A stretch of DNA of 64,000 nucleotides from Treponema sp. (GTDB lineage Bacteria; Spirochaetota; Spirochaetia; Treponematales; Treponemataceae). The notes beneath the pieces were generated by a model. That model did not search any database and had not been told where the DNA came from. It saw only the letters and a program-made list of their open reading frames with translations. Positions 26,101 through 35,000 of the stretch are shown here, piece after piece. The DNA lies in NCBI GenBank assembly GCA_024402695.1, contig JAKSTG010000002.1, forward strand, positions 62,001 through 126,000, given 5' to 3'. Position 1 is the stretch's first letter, and the number at the start of each line of letters is the position of its first letter. The position numbers and the translations under genes were made by a program.

Positions 26101-28964
26101 CTATTACTGTATGTTCCTCGTCCTTCCAATTCTTGATCAGAATTGCTTCCAGAGGACCTTCCAGAAGGTCGTTTTTCCGAAGAATCAATTTGGCTGCCAT
26201 AAGTTTTTTCCTCCGTAATATTTTGATTACTTTCTTCTATATTATTAATGCTTACTTCAGGAAGATTTGCAAGTATTTTTTCTTCTTTTTTAGATAAATC
26301 AATTGGCAATTCTCCTTTTTTATTTGGAACAATTCCCCATTTTTGTATCCATTCATCTGCTCCTTTTACATTATATTTTTCAAAAGAGATTTTGATTTCA
26401 GAACACAAGGAATCATAAAGTCCATTTAAAGCTGCCAAATGAAAAGCATTATTTCCATTTTCATCCTGTATTAACAAAGTTCTTGAAAATTTTTCGTTGT
26501 TTATATAAAAAACATTAAAAGTCGAATGCAGAATATCAGGATTTCCGGTTTTAATTACTTCAGAGATAAGTGTTTCATAATGAGGTTCTTCAAGCAATTT
26601 TTTAATTTTTATTTCCTGGAAACCTTTTGTAATTATTTTTTCTGTATCCGGTGATAAAGGCTGTTTTTTAAGAGCCTCAAAAATTTCCCCCTTAATTTCC
26701 TCCATTGTTTTTTCATTCAATGGTTTTTCAGGAATTGGATTTTCTTCGGAAATTTCTTTTCTTTCCTCTATTTTTTCAACAGGTTTTGCATATTTTTCGT
26801 ATTCTGCGAAATATTCAGGGTCGTATTCATAAAGCTTCTTTTCAATAGTAGTTCCTTCTTCGAGATGCAAATCAAGTTCCGGGCTGATTGTTCTTGAAAA
26901 GGACTGATTATTTATCATAATAGGCACTTTAATTTTAAGTTTTGTAAGTGCATCATCATAACCATTGTTTGCAAAAATATTAACACTTCCAAATTCAGAA
27001 AACTGTAAATCACCATTCAGGATAGCATAACCATAACCATAGCCATCTTCATCAATTTCAGATATATACCAGTGAGAATTGCCAAGAAAATAATGTAAAG
27101 CACATGGATGAGAACCATCTTTATTTATATTTTCTTTTTTCATTTTCTGTAAAGCTTGAACAGTATCAGAAATAGAAATTATTTTCTTTTCAAAATATTC
27201 TTTTTCTTCCCCTCTTAAATAATCTAAGATAGTTAAATATTCTTCTTCAGGAATTACGGAAGAGACAATTTCTAAATCCTTCTGAGATAATTCACGTTCA
27301 GAGATTTGATTTTTATTATTGTATTCTTCATTTTGGTTACTAAGGTAATTTTCCTTATGTTCTGGTGATGAAGAAATTTCTTCAAATTCGTTTTCAATTT
27401 CCTTAATATAGGATTTAATATCTTTAATTTCTTTTTCTTTATCTTTTTTCTCAGATTCAGAAGCTCCTTTTTTTTCAATATCTTCAAGTTCAATGTTTTT
27501 GAACTGTAAAATATATTTTGCAACCTGGAGTTTTTCTTCAAGCGAATAAGATGAAGTTCCCTTTATTTCTGCCCCAAAAGAATTTTCAACCGCTTTAATA
27601 AAGTCTTTTACTTCTTCACTCTGCCATTTTCCTTCATTAGTTCTTACACATACCCGAGAAAATACATTATCAAAAGATTCGATCAATGAGTTTGTATAGA
27701 AAACATAAAGAGTATTGGTTTCATTATTGGTAATAATATAATCTATTAACTGAGGAGATTTATTTAATCCTTTTGCTGCATTTTCATTTATGAAGCCTTT
27801 CTTCGCTAATTCATTGATCTTTTCAATAATTCCTTTTGTTTCTTTTTCCAAAGAGTATTCAGGTTCTTTTTCAAAATTTTCAGGTTCTTTTCCTTCAATA
27901 ATTGCTATTCTTTGGTCAACAAGATCAATTAACTTATCCAGGTATTCAGGAACTTTATTCTGTTTTTGAGCTTCTTCAAGTGTATTTAATGGAGATGCCG
28001 AAGCGGCAACAAAAGTTTTTCGTTCTGAACGAAGTTTTTTTGTTGAAGGTTTTAATAAATCATAATTTTCAATTGCATTTAAGAAAAATTCAGCTTCGAC
28101 ATCCTGTCTGTTATTTGGATTTAGGACTCTTCCCTTTATTTTTCCGTCTTCTTCATAAAATAAGAAAGAAGATATACCGTTTTTAGTACTATCAACTTTT
28201 TCGACCCAGGAAGAATAAGTACAGTTTAATTTTTCAAGAAGTTCGGGTTTATTTGGATGTTCTTTGATTTCGAATTTTCGAATTCTATCTTTGTATTCAA
28301 AATCTTCAAACATTGTCTTAAAACTTGAAATTGAATTCTTTAACTCTACAATTTCGTCGGAGGATTTATAACCAATATCATCGACATACATAACAGTTTC
28401 TTTTCCGTTATTTTCGATGATTAAAATATCGCTAACAGATAACGAATGACCAGTAAAATCGCTTGGACGATTTAAATTAAGTTTTTTATAAATTTCTTCA
28501 GAAACTGAATTCAAATCTGAAGATTCAGATTTAATTGAACCTTCATAAATAAAATCATAATCTTTCGGGTCAAAGAAAGCATCTAACCTTTTTAAGCTAT
28601 CCCAACCTGTAAAACGTTTATTCCGATTTTCATTATTATCGTTTAATTGGAAAACTTTATAAGAAAAAACATTTTCTTTTGATTCTTGACCTTTTGTTTT
28701 TTCATTTTCAGCTTTTGAAAGCTCATTATTTATTTTTGAGGAAATATCCTGGTTAGGATTTGGTAAAAACTTTTGAATAAAAAAGTTAGCAAATTCTTCT
28801 GCCTTAGCTTTTGCTTCATTGTTTCCTGGGAACCATACATTGTTTGTTCTACTCCATCTCCATCCGTTTGCTTTCATTATATCAAGCATATCTCTCGAAG
28901 GTTTTTCAGAAAATTTCAAATTTGGAAAATTAAATTGTGGGTTTACGATAATTTCAATATTCAT
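20145..28964 (-). CDS. Giant polyvalent protein: adenine methylase plus SNF2-type helicase (2,939 aa)
   Basis: A DarB-like polyvalent protein of the type carried by phages and conjugative elements against host restriction. Order by residue: 1-70, a small domain shared with the next giant protein (KPSRDML..NGWRWSRTNNVWFPGN); about 100-1000, long charged regions with a weak ankyrin-like stretch (GNNAFHLAALNGLYD); about 1010-1060, Ser/Gly/Asn-rich linker; about 1130-1260, N6-adenine methylase with TVLEPSAGTGRFAENR and the catalytic NPPY near 1206; about 1730-2300, superfamily 2 helicase with DVGVGKT near 1750, DEAH near 1917, LLTATPF and a motif VI QVEGRIWRQGNQ near 2260; then a coiled coil and an unassigned C-terminal domain. 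It may be injected with the DNA during transfer. The start has an AGAGAAG site upstream. Confidence 0.87.
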   Translation of the reverse strand: MNIEIIVNPQFNFPNLKFSEKPSRDMLDIMKANGWRWSRTNNVWFPGNNEAKAKAEEFANFFIQKFLPNPNQDISSKINNELSKAENEKTKGQESKENVFSYKVFQLNDNNENRNKRFTGWDSLKRLDAFFDPKDYDFIYEGSIKSESSDLNSVSEEIYKKLNLNRPSDFTGHSLSVSDILIIENNGKETVMYVDDIGYKSSDEIVELKNSISSFKTMFEDFEYKDRIRKFEIKEHPNKPELLEKLNCTYSSWVEKVDSTKNGISSFLFYEEDGKIKGRVLNPNNRQDVEAEFFLNAIENYDLLKPSTKKLRSERKTFVAASASPLNTLEEAQKQNKVPEYLDKLIDLVDQRIAIIEGKEPENFEKEPEYSLEKETKGIIEKINELAKKGFINENAAKGLNKSPQLIDYIITNNETNTLYVFYTNSLIESFDNVFSRVCVRTNEGKWQSEEVKDFIKAVENSFGAEIKGTSSYSLEEKLQVAKYILQFKNIELEDIEKKGASESEKKDKEKEIKDIKSYIKEIENEFEEISSSPEHKENYLSNQNEEYNNKNQISERELSQKDLEIVSSVIPEEEYLTILDYLRGEEKEYFEKKIISISDTVQALQKMKKENINKDGSHPCALHYFLGNSHWYISEIDEDGYGYGYAILNGDLQFSEFGSVNIFANNGYDDALTKLKIKVPIMINNQSFSRTISPELDLHLEEGTTIEKKLYEYDPEYFAEYEKYAKPVEKIEERKEISEENPIPEKPLNEKTMEEIKGEIFEALKKQPLSPDTEKIITKGFQEIKIKKLLEEPHYETLISEVIKTGNPDILHSTFNVFYINNEKFSRTLLIQDENGNNAFHLAALNGLYDSLCSEIKISFEKYNVKGADEWIQKWGIVPNKKGELPIDLSKKEEKILANLPEVSINNIEESNQNITEEKTYGSQIDSSEKRPSGRSSGSNSDQELEGRGTYSNRGNNSSERQSLQFRGSQDEISMEDSTGISFSDTESSRIELNSIHSTGGLPGIDENNDSKRSSVNSPEYNGEGRNEARQNSSGNGNEQSEHGNGTPVVEIKPLSKKEIKQLREKCNEIIKAFDESGSISEEDKLILAQYEGAGGLHEGGQTANAVLSEFYTPNNVIEKVWKIVDSYAPNGKTVLEPSAGTGRFAENRPNNQFTLYELDPTSAKIARILHPEAKIINEPYQRQFFDEGNRIHIPQQKNKYDIVVGNPPYGTNNDEWKGRGEGNNFDNYQEYFLSKGLDALKDKDSILVMVVPSSILNSSNDKQKKILASKGQLIDAYRLPIKTFPTTEVGTDILVFKTWDSEIEKLRNQNTPATNIQDILDSRKQSMAEQLSDNFYFENHPDKVLGEIFEKTNRYGLLEKLVKAHEGLSIQDELNKIDNFIFPKLQKEKFEEIKDQSNISATDETNKSSLRLYEDKEGIFTTKRKLSTKEFAKFYTGANFTEEDYQIWAATDYQGNVDLSKLSEKEKDYLFSSKDYVETSEGVYTNVMLYATGNIYQKLDELEKHKDSLSETNYNRAKDILTKAIPEIIPMNNIWMDAKSPLAHEFQVTREVTVSEYIAGHKELITNTKEIPLYQDFINWATNCASIDNFDEDLDPINTNRSINNYTSARIKREDIPEEISWKNIVDYIEGIPVPTGIDKDRDTKEVQNKKELIAGAIKDARKDTCYNLFNRYLQEGLPKEDQERFVKFWNKINNATVQPDYQKLPLFIDGMSTFKGNYPFTLYKQQIEGINRLLSKGNGLLAYDVGVGKTAAGIVATVGQLQANRCKKPLIIVPNQVYKKWVNDFRELFPDIKVNDLFNLSEKYIEHCYDHVSHSLVIEPGTVTIITDSALQKLTFSDERCENELSEEFGKLLGLTEDLQSNDDKVVAAAKQRIKLAVGQASRIQVKKDPEGVEHSYQQSYIFFDKCGFDNLCVDEAHRYKNLFTVPRAKPGQKSANEFEGLGSGNPSRRAQKIFGMTTLIQRYNENRNVFLLTATPFTNNPLEVYSMLSYMARKELIDRHIYDIRDFCTEFASTHFENSVLPSGDIKPKNVMKSFKGQKKLKNLVFNYIDQVSAEEAGIKRPECKIHKVNLELSPLQQKIIEIEQKIIGSDSSPYVTLKAMTTMRTATLSPALLNPDDFEQYEGIEIPSPSELVESSPKLKWVCQTVADLYKEKPECGQFIYMPQGVEYFDYMKEYLINQGIPEDAIDYINGKRNNSPESKDKISKKFNDKEDKLKILIGSTSVAEGIDLNGNSICEYNCQLGWNPTERIQVEGRIWRQGNQQGKVHIMYPLMENSIDSLIMQKHDEKTSRINGVLSKADNGKDVIDTDEIDPMQLKFDLITDPNKKIDLIIDSKTVDLRKEIKIIDNRIETIKELEEDRQHTKSLYDLNHAEKEKYKALVKIHREEHKRSPENFQITRNLEDAERAVDTCNTEMSKNKNRLGTIMYKLNNLDIREPDKDVPIKLQQLVVRKAELEAGIEKIVNSKGELLLEEQKKILEKKILAKSVEQNRKEIVEYVLKNSWYLSSAKSNENKENDEIKKPIENVKDFVLPKSMEEDLSKAIKEKDFNNLEHLLNFGDNGHSKGLTGAYPLTGDYLNNEKAVQLLRQQFTKETGIGLYYPESDGYESKLKTFDRLVDFCGNVTPPNAFISVTECLNHAIKGMGNENVINDYVKNRNVKMLEKSLQKDIGQTYTGHGFLGYHKDCNPKGMTIEANINHTRQKLYFTWSEIAKARASQLDKEHPIPRIKREEEVPIIFEKNPENLQQMDLFGFEDLKQEVKKMNISQEPRGLVNILREEAIEKYIGLPPFIKTNDNNYVVRVKASDLQRTEYQPHIEVDITVNKKQLQNSVKGLLYEKSQAIRQKQWDNPDYKEKLIVPKPKLNDVQKTLYSDYGISESEMKDKAKLDYYELLCHGEVPIIKAKAKNRTQEELIEKQKNSELDRKFILDTDFDFGY

Positions 28965-29000
28965 GTTTATTCTTCTCTTTATTTGATTTGAAAGAAATAC

Positions 29001-29041
29001 ATGGAGTAATTATTTCCTTTTTTGCGAAATAATTACTCCAT
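29001..29041. other. Perfect 16-bp hairpin between the two giant genes
   Basis: ATGGAGTAATTATTTC (29001-29016) and GAAATAATTACTCCAT (29026-29041) pair perfectly over a 9-nt loop. No U-run follows on the minus strand, so it looks less like a terminator than an RNA-processing site, attenuator or protein-binding site controlling the ratio of the two proteins. Confidence 0.6.
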
Positions 29042-29047
29042 ATAAAA

Positions 29048-32000
29048 TTAGTTCATATCCTGACCAGCATCTTCAAAATTTGGTCTTACAGATTTTGATT
29101 GATACAAATTTTTTAATCTTGTATTTTCTTTCTGCAATTCTTCGATCTGGAAAGCCATTTGACTAAGTTTTGCTTCAATGCCCTTTGGACAATGAATTTT
29201 TATTTTCTTAGTCGTTCCATCCTGATTTTTCACCAAACTATTGTTTTCATCTCTTACAGGTAAAGTAATTGTTACATCTTTTGTACGGATGTACTGTTGT
29301 TTTTTTATTTCTTCCTGTTGAAGAACAATTGTTTTTTCAGCAACAACTAATTTTTTTTCAAGTTCAGAATTAGTAGTTTTCAAATTACGGATACTTTCAC
29401 CTACATCCTGTGGGTCATTTGATGAGGCTGGTGGGAATAAATGTGGGTCAACCTTTGCATCCCAGGTTGATTGAATATCATTTTTACGGTCTTCTTTTTT
29501 TATAAAAGACTCATAATAACTTTTTCCAGCCGGAATAGAAAACTTTTCTGAAACTGTTGAGTCACTTAAAGCACAATCGGTTATTACATTATCTTCAACT
29601 AATGCTTTCATTGTCGAAACTAATTTCGAACGGTCTTCAGGAATAAGTTTATTCATGAGGTGTTCTGTAACAACTGGAAAAGCGGATACTGCTCCTACTC
29701 CCATTGCTTCAAATTGAAAATCTTCACGGATTATATCTGGATCTTTTGAAAAATAATCCTTATGGTAATATTGAACACCAGAAATTCTATTATCAGCATT
29801 GGTAAAGACAACAGGAATAAAATCATCATTCCAGTTATAAGTATCATTAAGTGTTTTTGCCAAAGAAATAAGTGAAGTTGCAGAATCTATTTCACTTTTT
29901 GTCCATTCCGGATTATTTTTCTTTTCAAGTTTATCTTCTTCTTGATTGATTGATTCAACAGTATGCCACCCTTTTCTTGGTGTATATAGATTGAATGAAT
30001 CGTGGTCCAGAATGATGTGACCTGCAAAACGTTCTAATCCGTCACTTCTTTTAAGAGATTTTCGCAAAGAATCAGTTGTTTCAACATCATAAGTTGATTC
30101 TTTTGTATTTCCCGAAGGATGGTTATGAACGGCTACTACCAGACAATCTTTTTCTTCAGCTCTTGAAATAATTTTTTTCAAGGTATCATCACCTTTATCT
30201 GAAACTGCACAAACATTTGGTAAATGTGAAGAAATAGCCAACTGGTCAGTAATTTCACCCGTATGTCTATCAACAAGTACATAACGGAAAGTTTCAAACC
30301 TTTTGTCACGATAAATGTTCATTGCAGCTTGAAGCTGTTTATAACCTGTTTCACTGATTCGATTTGTTTTTGTCAATGCAAGTTCTTTTCCACGAATATC
30401 AAAAACACCGTGTTCATCAAAATCTTCAAATGCTTTCCACATACCGGATTTTTCACCATTAAGAATAGGCTGAACAATTCGGTCTTTTTCATTTTTTGCG
30501 GCAATAACATCATCGCTTGTTATGAATTTATCATCGAAAGGTTCGAGGTCAAGTTCTCCCTGTGAAATCTGAGTATGAGATACTTCTTCCGAAATTGTTT
30601 TTTTATTTTCTTCTGGAATATAAACGAACTTGTTTGGTTTTTCAAAAACTGGTGCAGAAAGTTCGTGAGCTTCTTTAATATCATTGATATGAATTTCTTC
30701 ACGACCGTCCATATTTGCGATTGTTAATGAAAGTTTCAAAAGATTTGCTCTTCCTCTTGGTGTAAATAGATCTTCTCTTTTATTTAGGAATTCCTGACTT
30801 TCTTCGTCGAGCTTACAGTACTGCTGAATCTGTTCAGGAGTCATTTGATTGTTATAAACTCCACGTTTCCTTTGAATTTCGTATGCAGTTGCGATCTGCT
30901 TTTTTAATTCGTCGATAGACATTTTTCTTTTGTCATTTTCATCTTTCTGAACAAAAGTTTTAATTTCTATACGGTCAAGTAAAGGGTCAGAAATCTTTTT
31001 CCAGTACTGTTCGATACTTCTTGCGCTATCAAGACATATTTTTCCGTCACTATGTAAATTTCCACAAGGACAAGGATTCATAGCCATAGCAAGCTGGAAT
31101 CCTGCGGGATATACAGTTGATCGTCCTGCACGGCTTAATGTGATACTTTTGCTTTCAAGCGGAACACGAAGCATTTGAATAACTGAAGTTCGGAATTCTG
31201 CTGCTTCATCCATAAATAAAGTACCCTGGTGGGCAAGAGAAATTTCTCCTGGTCTACAGTTTGGACCACCACCACAAATTCCTTCGATTGTTGCAGTCTG
31301 ATGAGGCATACGGAATGGAGGAATAAGATTATCACGTTTTGGAGAATCAAGACCTGCAAGAGAGTTAATTCTTGCAATACTTTGTGCTTCATCTTTTGTA
31401 AGTTTTGGTGTTAAAACAGGCATAAGTGTCTGGGTAAGAAGTGTCTTTCCACATCCTGGGGCGCCTGTTGCCAGAATGTTATGTTTTCCGGCTACTGCAA
31501 TTTGGATAGCACGAACTGTTTCAAAATGTCCTTCCATTGGAAGATTTTCAAGAGCTTCTTTATAGTCTTCAAGATATTCTTCGTTGAATTTTACTTCTTC
31601 TGTATTTTCAATAACAGGAACATTCATTTCAAAAGATTCAGGATTAAGTAATTTTTCATTTACTTCATTAAGGTCTTCTGCTGTAAGAATATTGATTCCT
31701 TCAATATCTTTAATCAGTTCTGCTGTTACCGGGTCACAAATAACGTTGGTAATGCCATAAGATTTTGCACTTGTTACTGCGGCTCTTGCTCCACGAACAG
31801 GTCGGATTTTTCCAGAAAGTTCGAGTTCTCCTAAAGCAAGAACAGATTCATTTACAGGATACTGAGTTGTCTGGCTCATGATTCCAAGTGCCATAGAAAG
31901 ATCCAAAGGAGAATCTTTCTTTATATCTGCCGGACTGAGACTCTGTAGAATTCTTTCTGATGGTATTCCAATTCCACTGTTACGAAGTGCAGCCCAGATT

Positions 32001-35000
32001 CTTTCTCTTGATTCTTTTACTGCACTGTCTGCAAGACCAACAATATCATAAGCCTGAATTCCAGGTCTCATATCGGTTTCAACTTCGATTATTGAACCTT
32101 CGAATCCAAATGGAGAGAAAGAGAATACTCTTATTGGTTTTATTGGTACATTGAGTTCTGCTTCCTTTTCAAATAAGAAGCCAGGTCTTTCAACATCAAG
32201 AATGTATTTATCAACATTTTCATAAAGTTCTTTATATGCCGCAATGACATTCTTAGCATGGTCATTATTTATTTTAAGACCTTTTACAAAGTGGTCTCCA
32301 ATATAAAATGAAGGTCTTCCTTCTATTTCAGTGAAGATACCTGCTCCCTGCCCTTCTTTATCGTCAAATATAAAGTCACCTGGAATATTAATGCCAATAT
32401 AAGGACTAAAACCTTTATCTTTAAGTTCCGCATATTTTAAGGCAGCTTTTTCGGCAGTAAGTCCTGTTATAGCATCAAATTCAGCACCAATTCCAAGATC
32501 AAGATTTGCAGTATCATTTACAAAAAAGTTATATGGTTTTCTTTCATTTACAGAATTAGCAGAATATTTTTCCATTTCAGCTTCTGTAAGTCTTTCCAGG
32601 CTATTCCCATAAATACGTTTTGCTACTTCCAGAGTTACTGTGGTATCACCTAAAGAATCATGAGCTTTATAATCAAAATTATAATAAGCACCTGCTTCTG
32701 AAAGCTTTTTATATTTATATCCATCAATAGAACGAGGATGGTCTGTTTTTTCACTGAAAACAGGAGCAAAAGCTTTCATTACATCAAGGTGTGGTTTGTT
32801 AGAACCTATTTTAATTCCGGCTGCTTCCAAGAAACCAACATCAAAGATTCCATTATAAGAAACAAGAACATCTGCGTTATCAAAGATTTTCTGAAGTTCA
32901 GGTATGTATTCTTTAATAGAAGCCGCATCCTTTACTGTTTCAGGGGAAATTCCATTGATTGCCTGAGCATTCTGCCATTCAGTTTTATGTTCTGGTTTTA
33001 CATAATTGTTGAATAACGTTTTGCCATTACCATCAATAATGGAAACCTGAAGGAGTTCATCCTGTCCAGGAGTAATACCTGTTGTTTCTGTATCAAATAC
33101 AATAATCTTTGAAAGCCTTGCTTTTTCAGTTGCATAATCTTCCCAGGAAACTAGCGGACCTTTTGCAGCTTCAAATACTTCTTCATTGTCTCGCATAGAA
33201 TCAATACATTCTTTGGAGATAAATGAAATGAATTCTTCATAGCTGCAATTTGTAATATCAATGTCTTTGAGAGCTTCTTCTCTTAATAAGAATCCAGGAT
33301 AGCATTCATAAGCGAATGAGCCATTTACACCATTATATTCACCATAAAGGGAATCATCTTTCGGGTAATAATGTTCAAGAGCAATACCATTATCTCTGAT
33401 GTGAATGTCTGTATGAACTTTCCCGGATTTAATACGTCCATACCATTCCCCGTCACCGTCTCTTCCTACGGCGAGTGATGTATTATATCCCTGCACAAAC
33501 TTTTCGTATCTTTCTTTTGTAAAATCTTCGTAATTGAAAGAAATTGGAACAGAAATATTTTTTTCATCCACAAGATCTTTTAATGGCATTGTCAGGAAGT
33601 TTTTAAGTTCTTCGCTGTTTTTCAGTTCAACAGGTAAATCCAGAGAACTGGAAATAAATTCCATAACTTCCTGGTCCCAATCAATTGCATTAAGTTTTGT
33701 TTCATCGCCATCAAGTTCTGCAATTCTATTGAGAACCTGTTCAGCAATATCGCCCTGAATTCTTGCATGAATTTCACTTAATACAAGATTTTCATCATCT
33801 TTAATGTCCTGGTAATTTGGATCAGAAATTACCTCATTCCAGTATTTTGTGTCTTTGAAAATTTCAAGACCCTTGTTCCAGAGTTCAGGATTTGTTTTCT
33901 GTGTATAGGCATCCCAAAGATGAGTGTATTCGTGAACAGCTGCATTTGAATTTATGATTTCTGGATTCAGGTAGATTTTGCCGTTGTGAACGAAGCCGTA
34001 GGTTAAACCATTTTCGAGAGTCATTTTCTGAATTCTTTCTTCCTGCTCCAGAATTCTTTCAAACTTCTCTTTATCCGTAATTACTTCAAATCCGGCAGCT
34101 CTGATTTTATCCAGGATTTCATTTGTATAAGAAAATGGTGAACTGTGTTCGGCAAATTTAAAATCTTCAAAAGTTTGAGCATGAGCAAATCTTTTTGCAT
34201 CCTCAAAAATATCGATTCCTAATTCTTCGGAAGCTGTTTCTATTGAAATATTCAGATCATCACTGATTACTGTTCCGTCTAAATATTCACTTTGCATTAC
34301 GAAATACTGAAGTTTTCCCTGTGAATTAAAATCAACAACAGCAGTATATTTTCTTACTGAAGGTTCAGTATTTTCTAAATGAAGTTTATTCACCATTTCA
34401 TTTGTTAAAACTGTCCTAACGCGAAGCCAGTCATTTGAATCAATCTCAACATTCCATGCAAAAACCTGTTCGTTTGAAATAGTATTTTCTTTTTCCTGGA
34501 CAGAAAGTCCTTTTTCATTACATGAATCCTGGAGAATACTTTCGACATAGGAAGTCATATTTACAGGTGCAGGGAATTTTTCCCAGATACGACGAAGTTT
34601 AGCCCAATCTACAGAATTGTAAGCCTTATAGTCTTCTGCATTCATAGCTTTCTGTGCATCACGACTTGGAAGGAATAATTCTGACACAACCATCGATTTT
34701 ACTTCGTTAGCTGTAAATTTCAGGAATTCGCTTTCAGAAACATTTCCTGCTTCAAAGGGGTATTCATTCAGAACTGTTGTATAAATATTTTTAATAGAAC
34801 TGTCATAAGTTTCTTTTATTTCATCTAGAGCCACTTTCAGCTTCTCATCAACACGTTCTGCTTCCGAAGCTTCAATGAGCCATTTTTTATGGAGTTCTTT
34901 ATATTCCTCCTGGGCTTTATTGAGAGCTTCCATTTTTTCAGTAAGATTGGTTTTAAGAACATTGGATTCTTTTGATATAGCATTTCTGACAAAAAGTTTT

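Noticed and set aside
25811..26200. 129-codon minus-strand frame inside the giant methylase-helicase gene
   Set aside because: Shadow of the Ser/Gly/Asn-rich linker in another frame.
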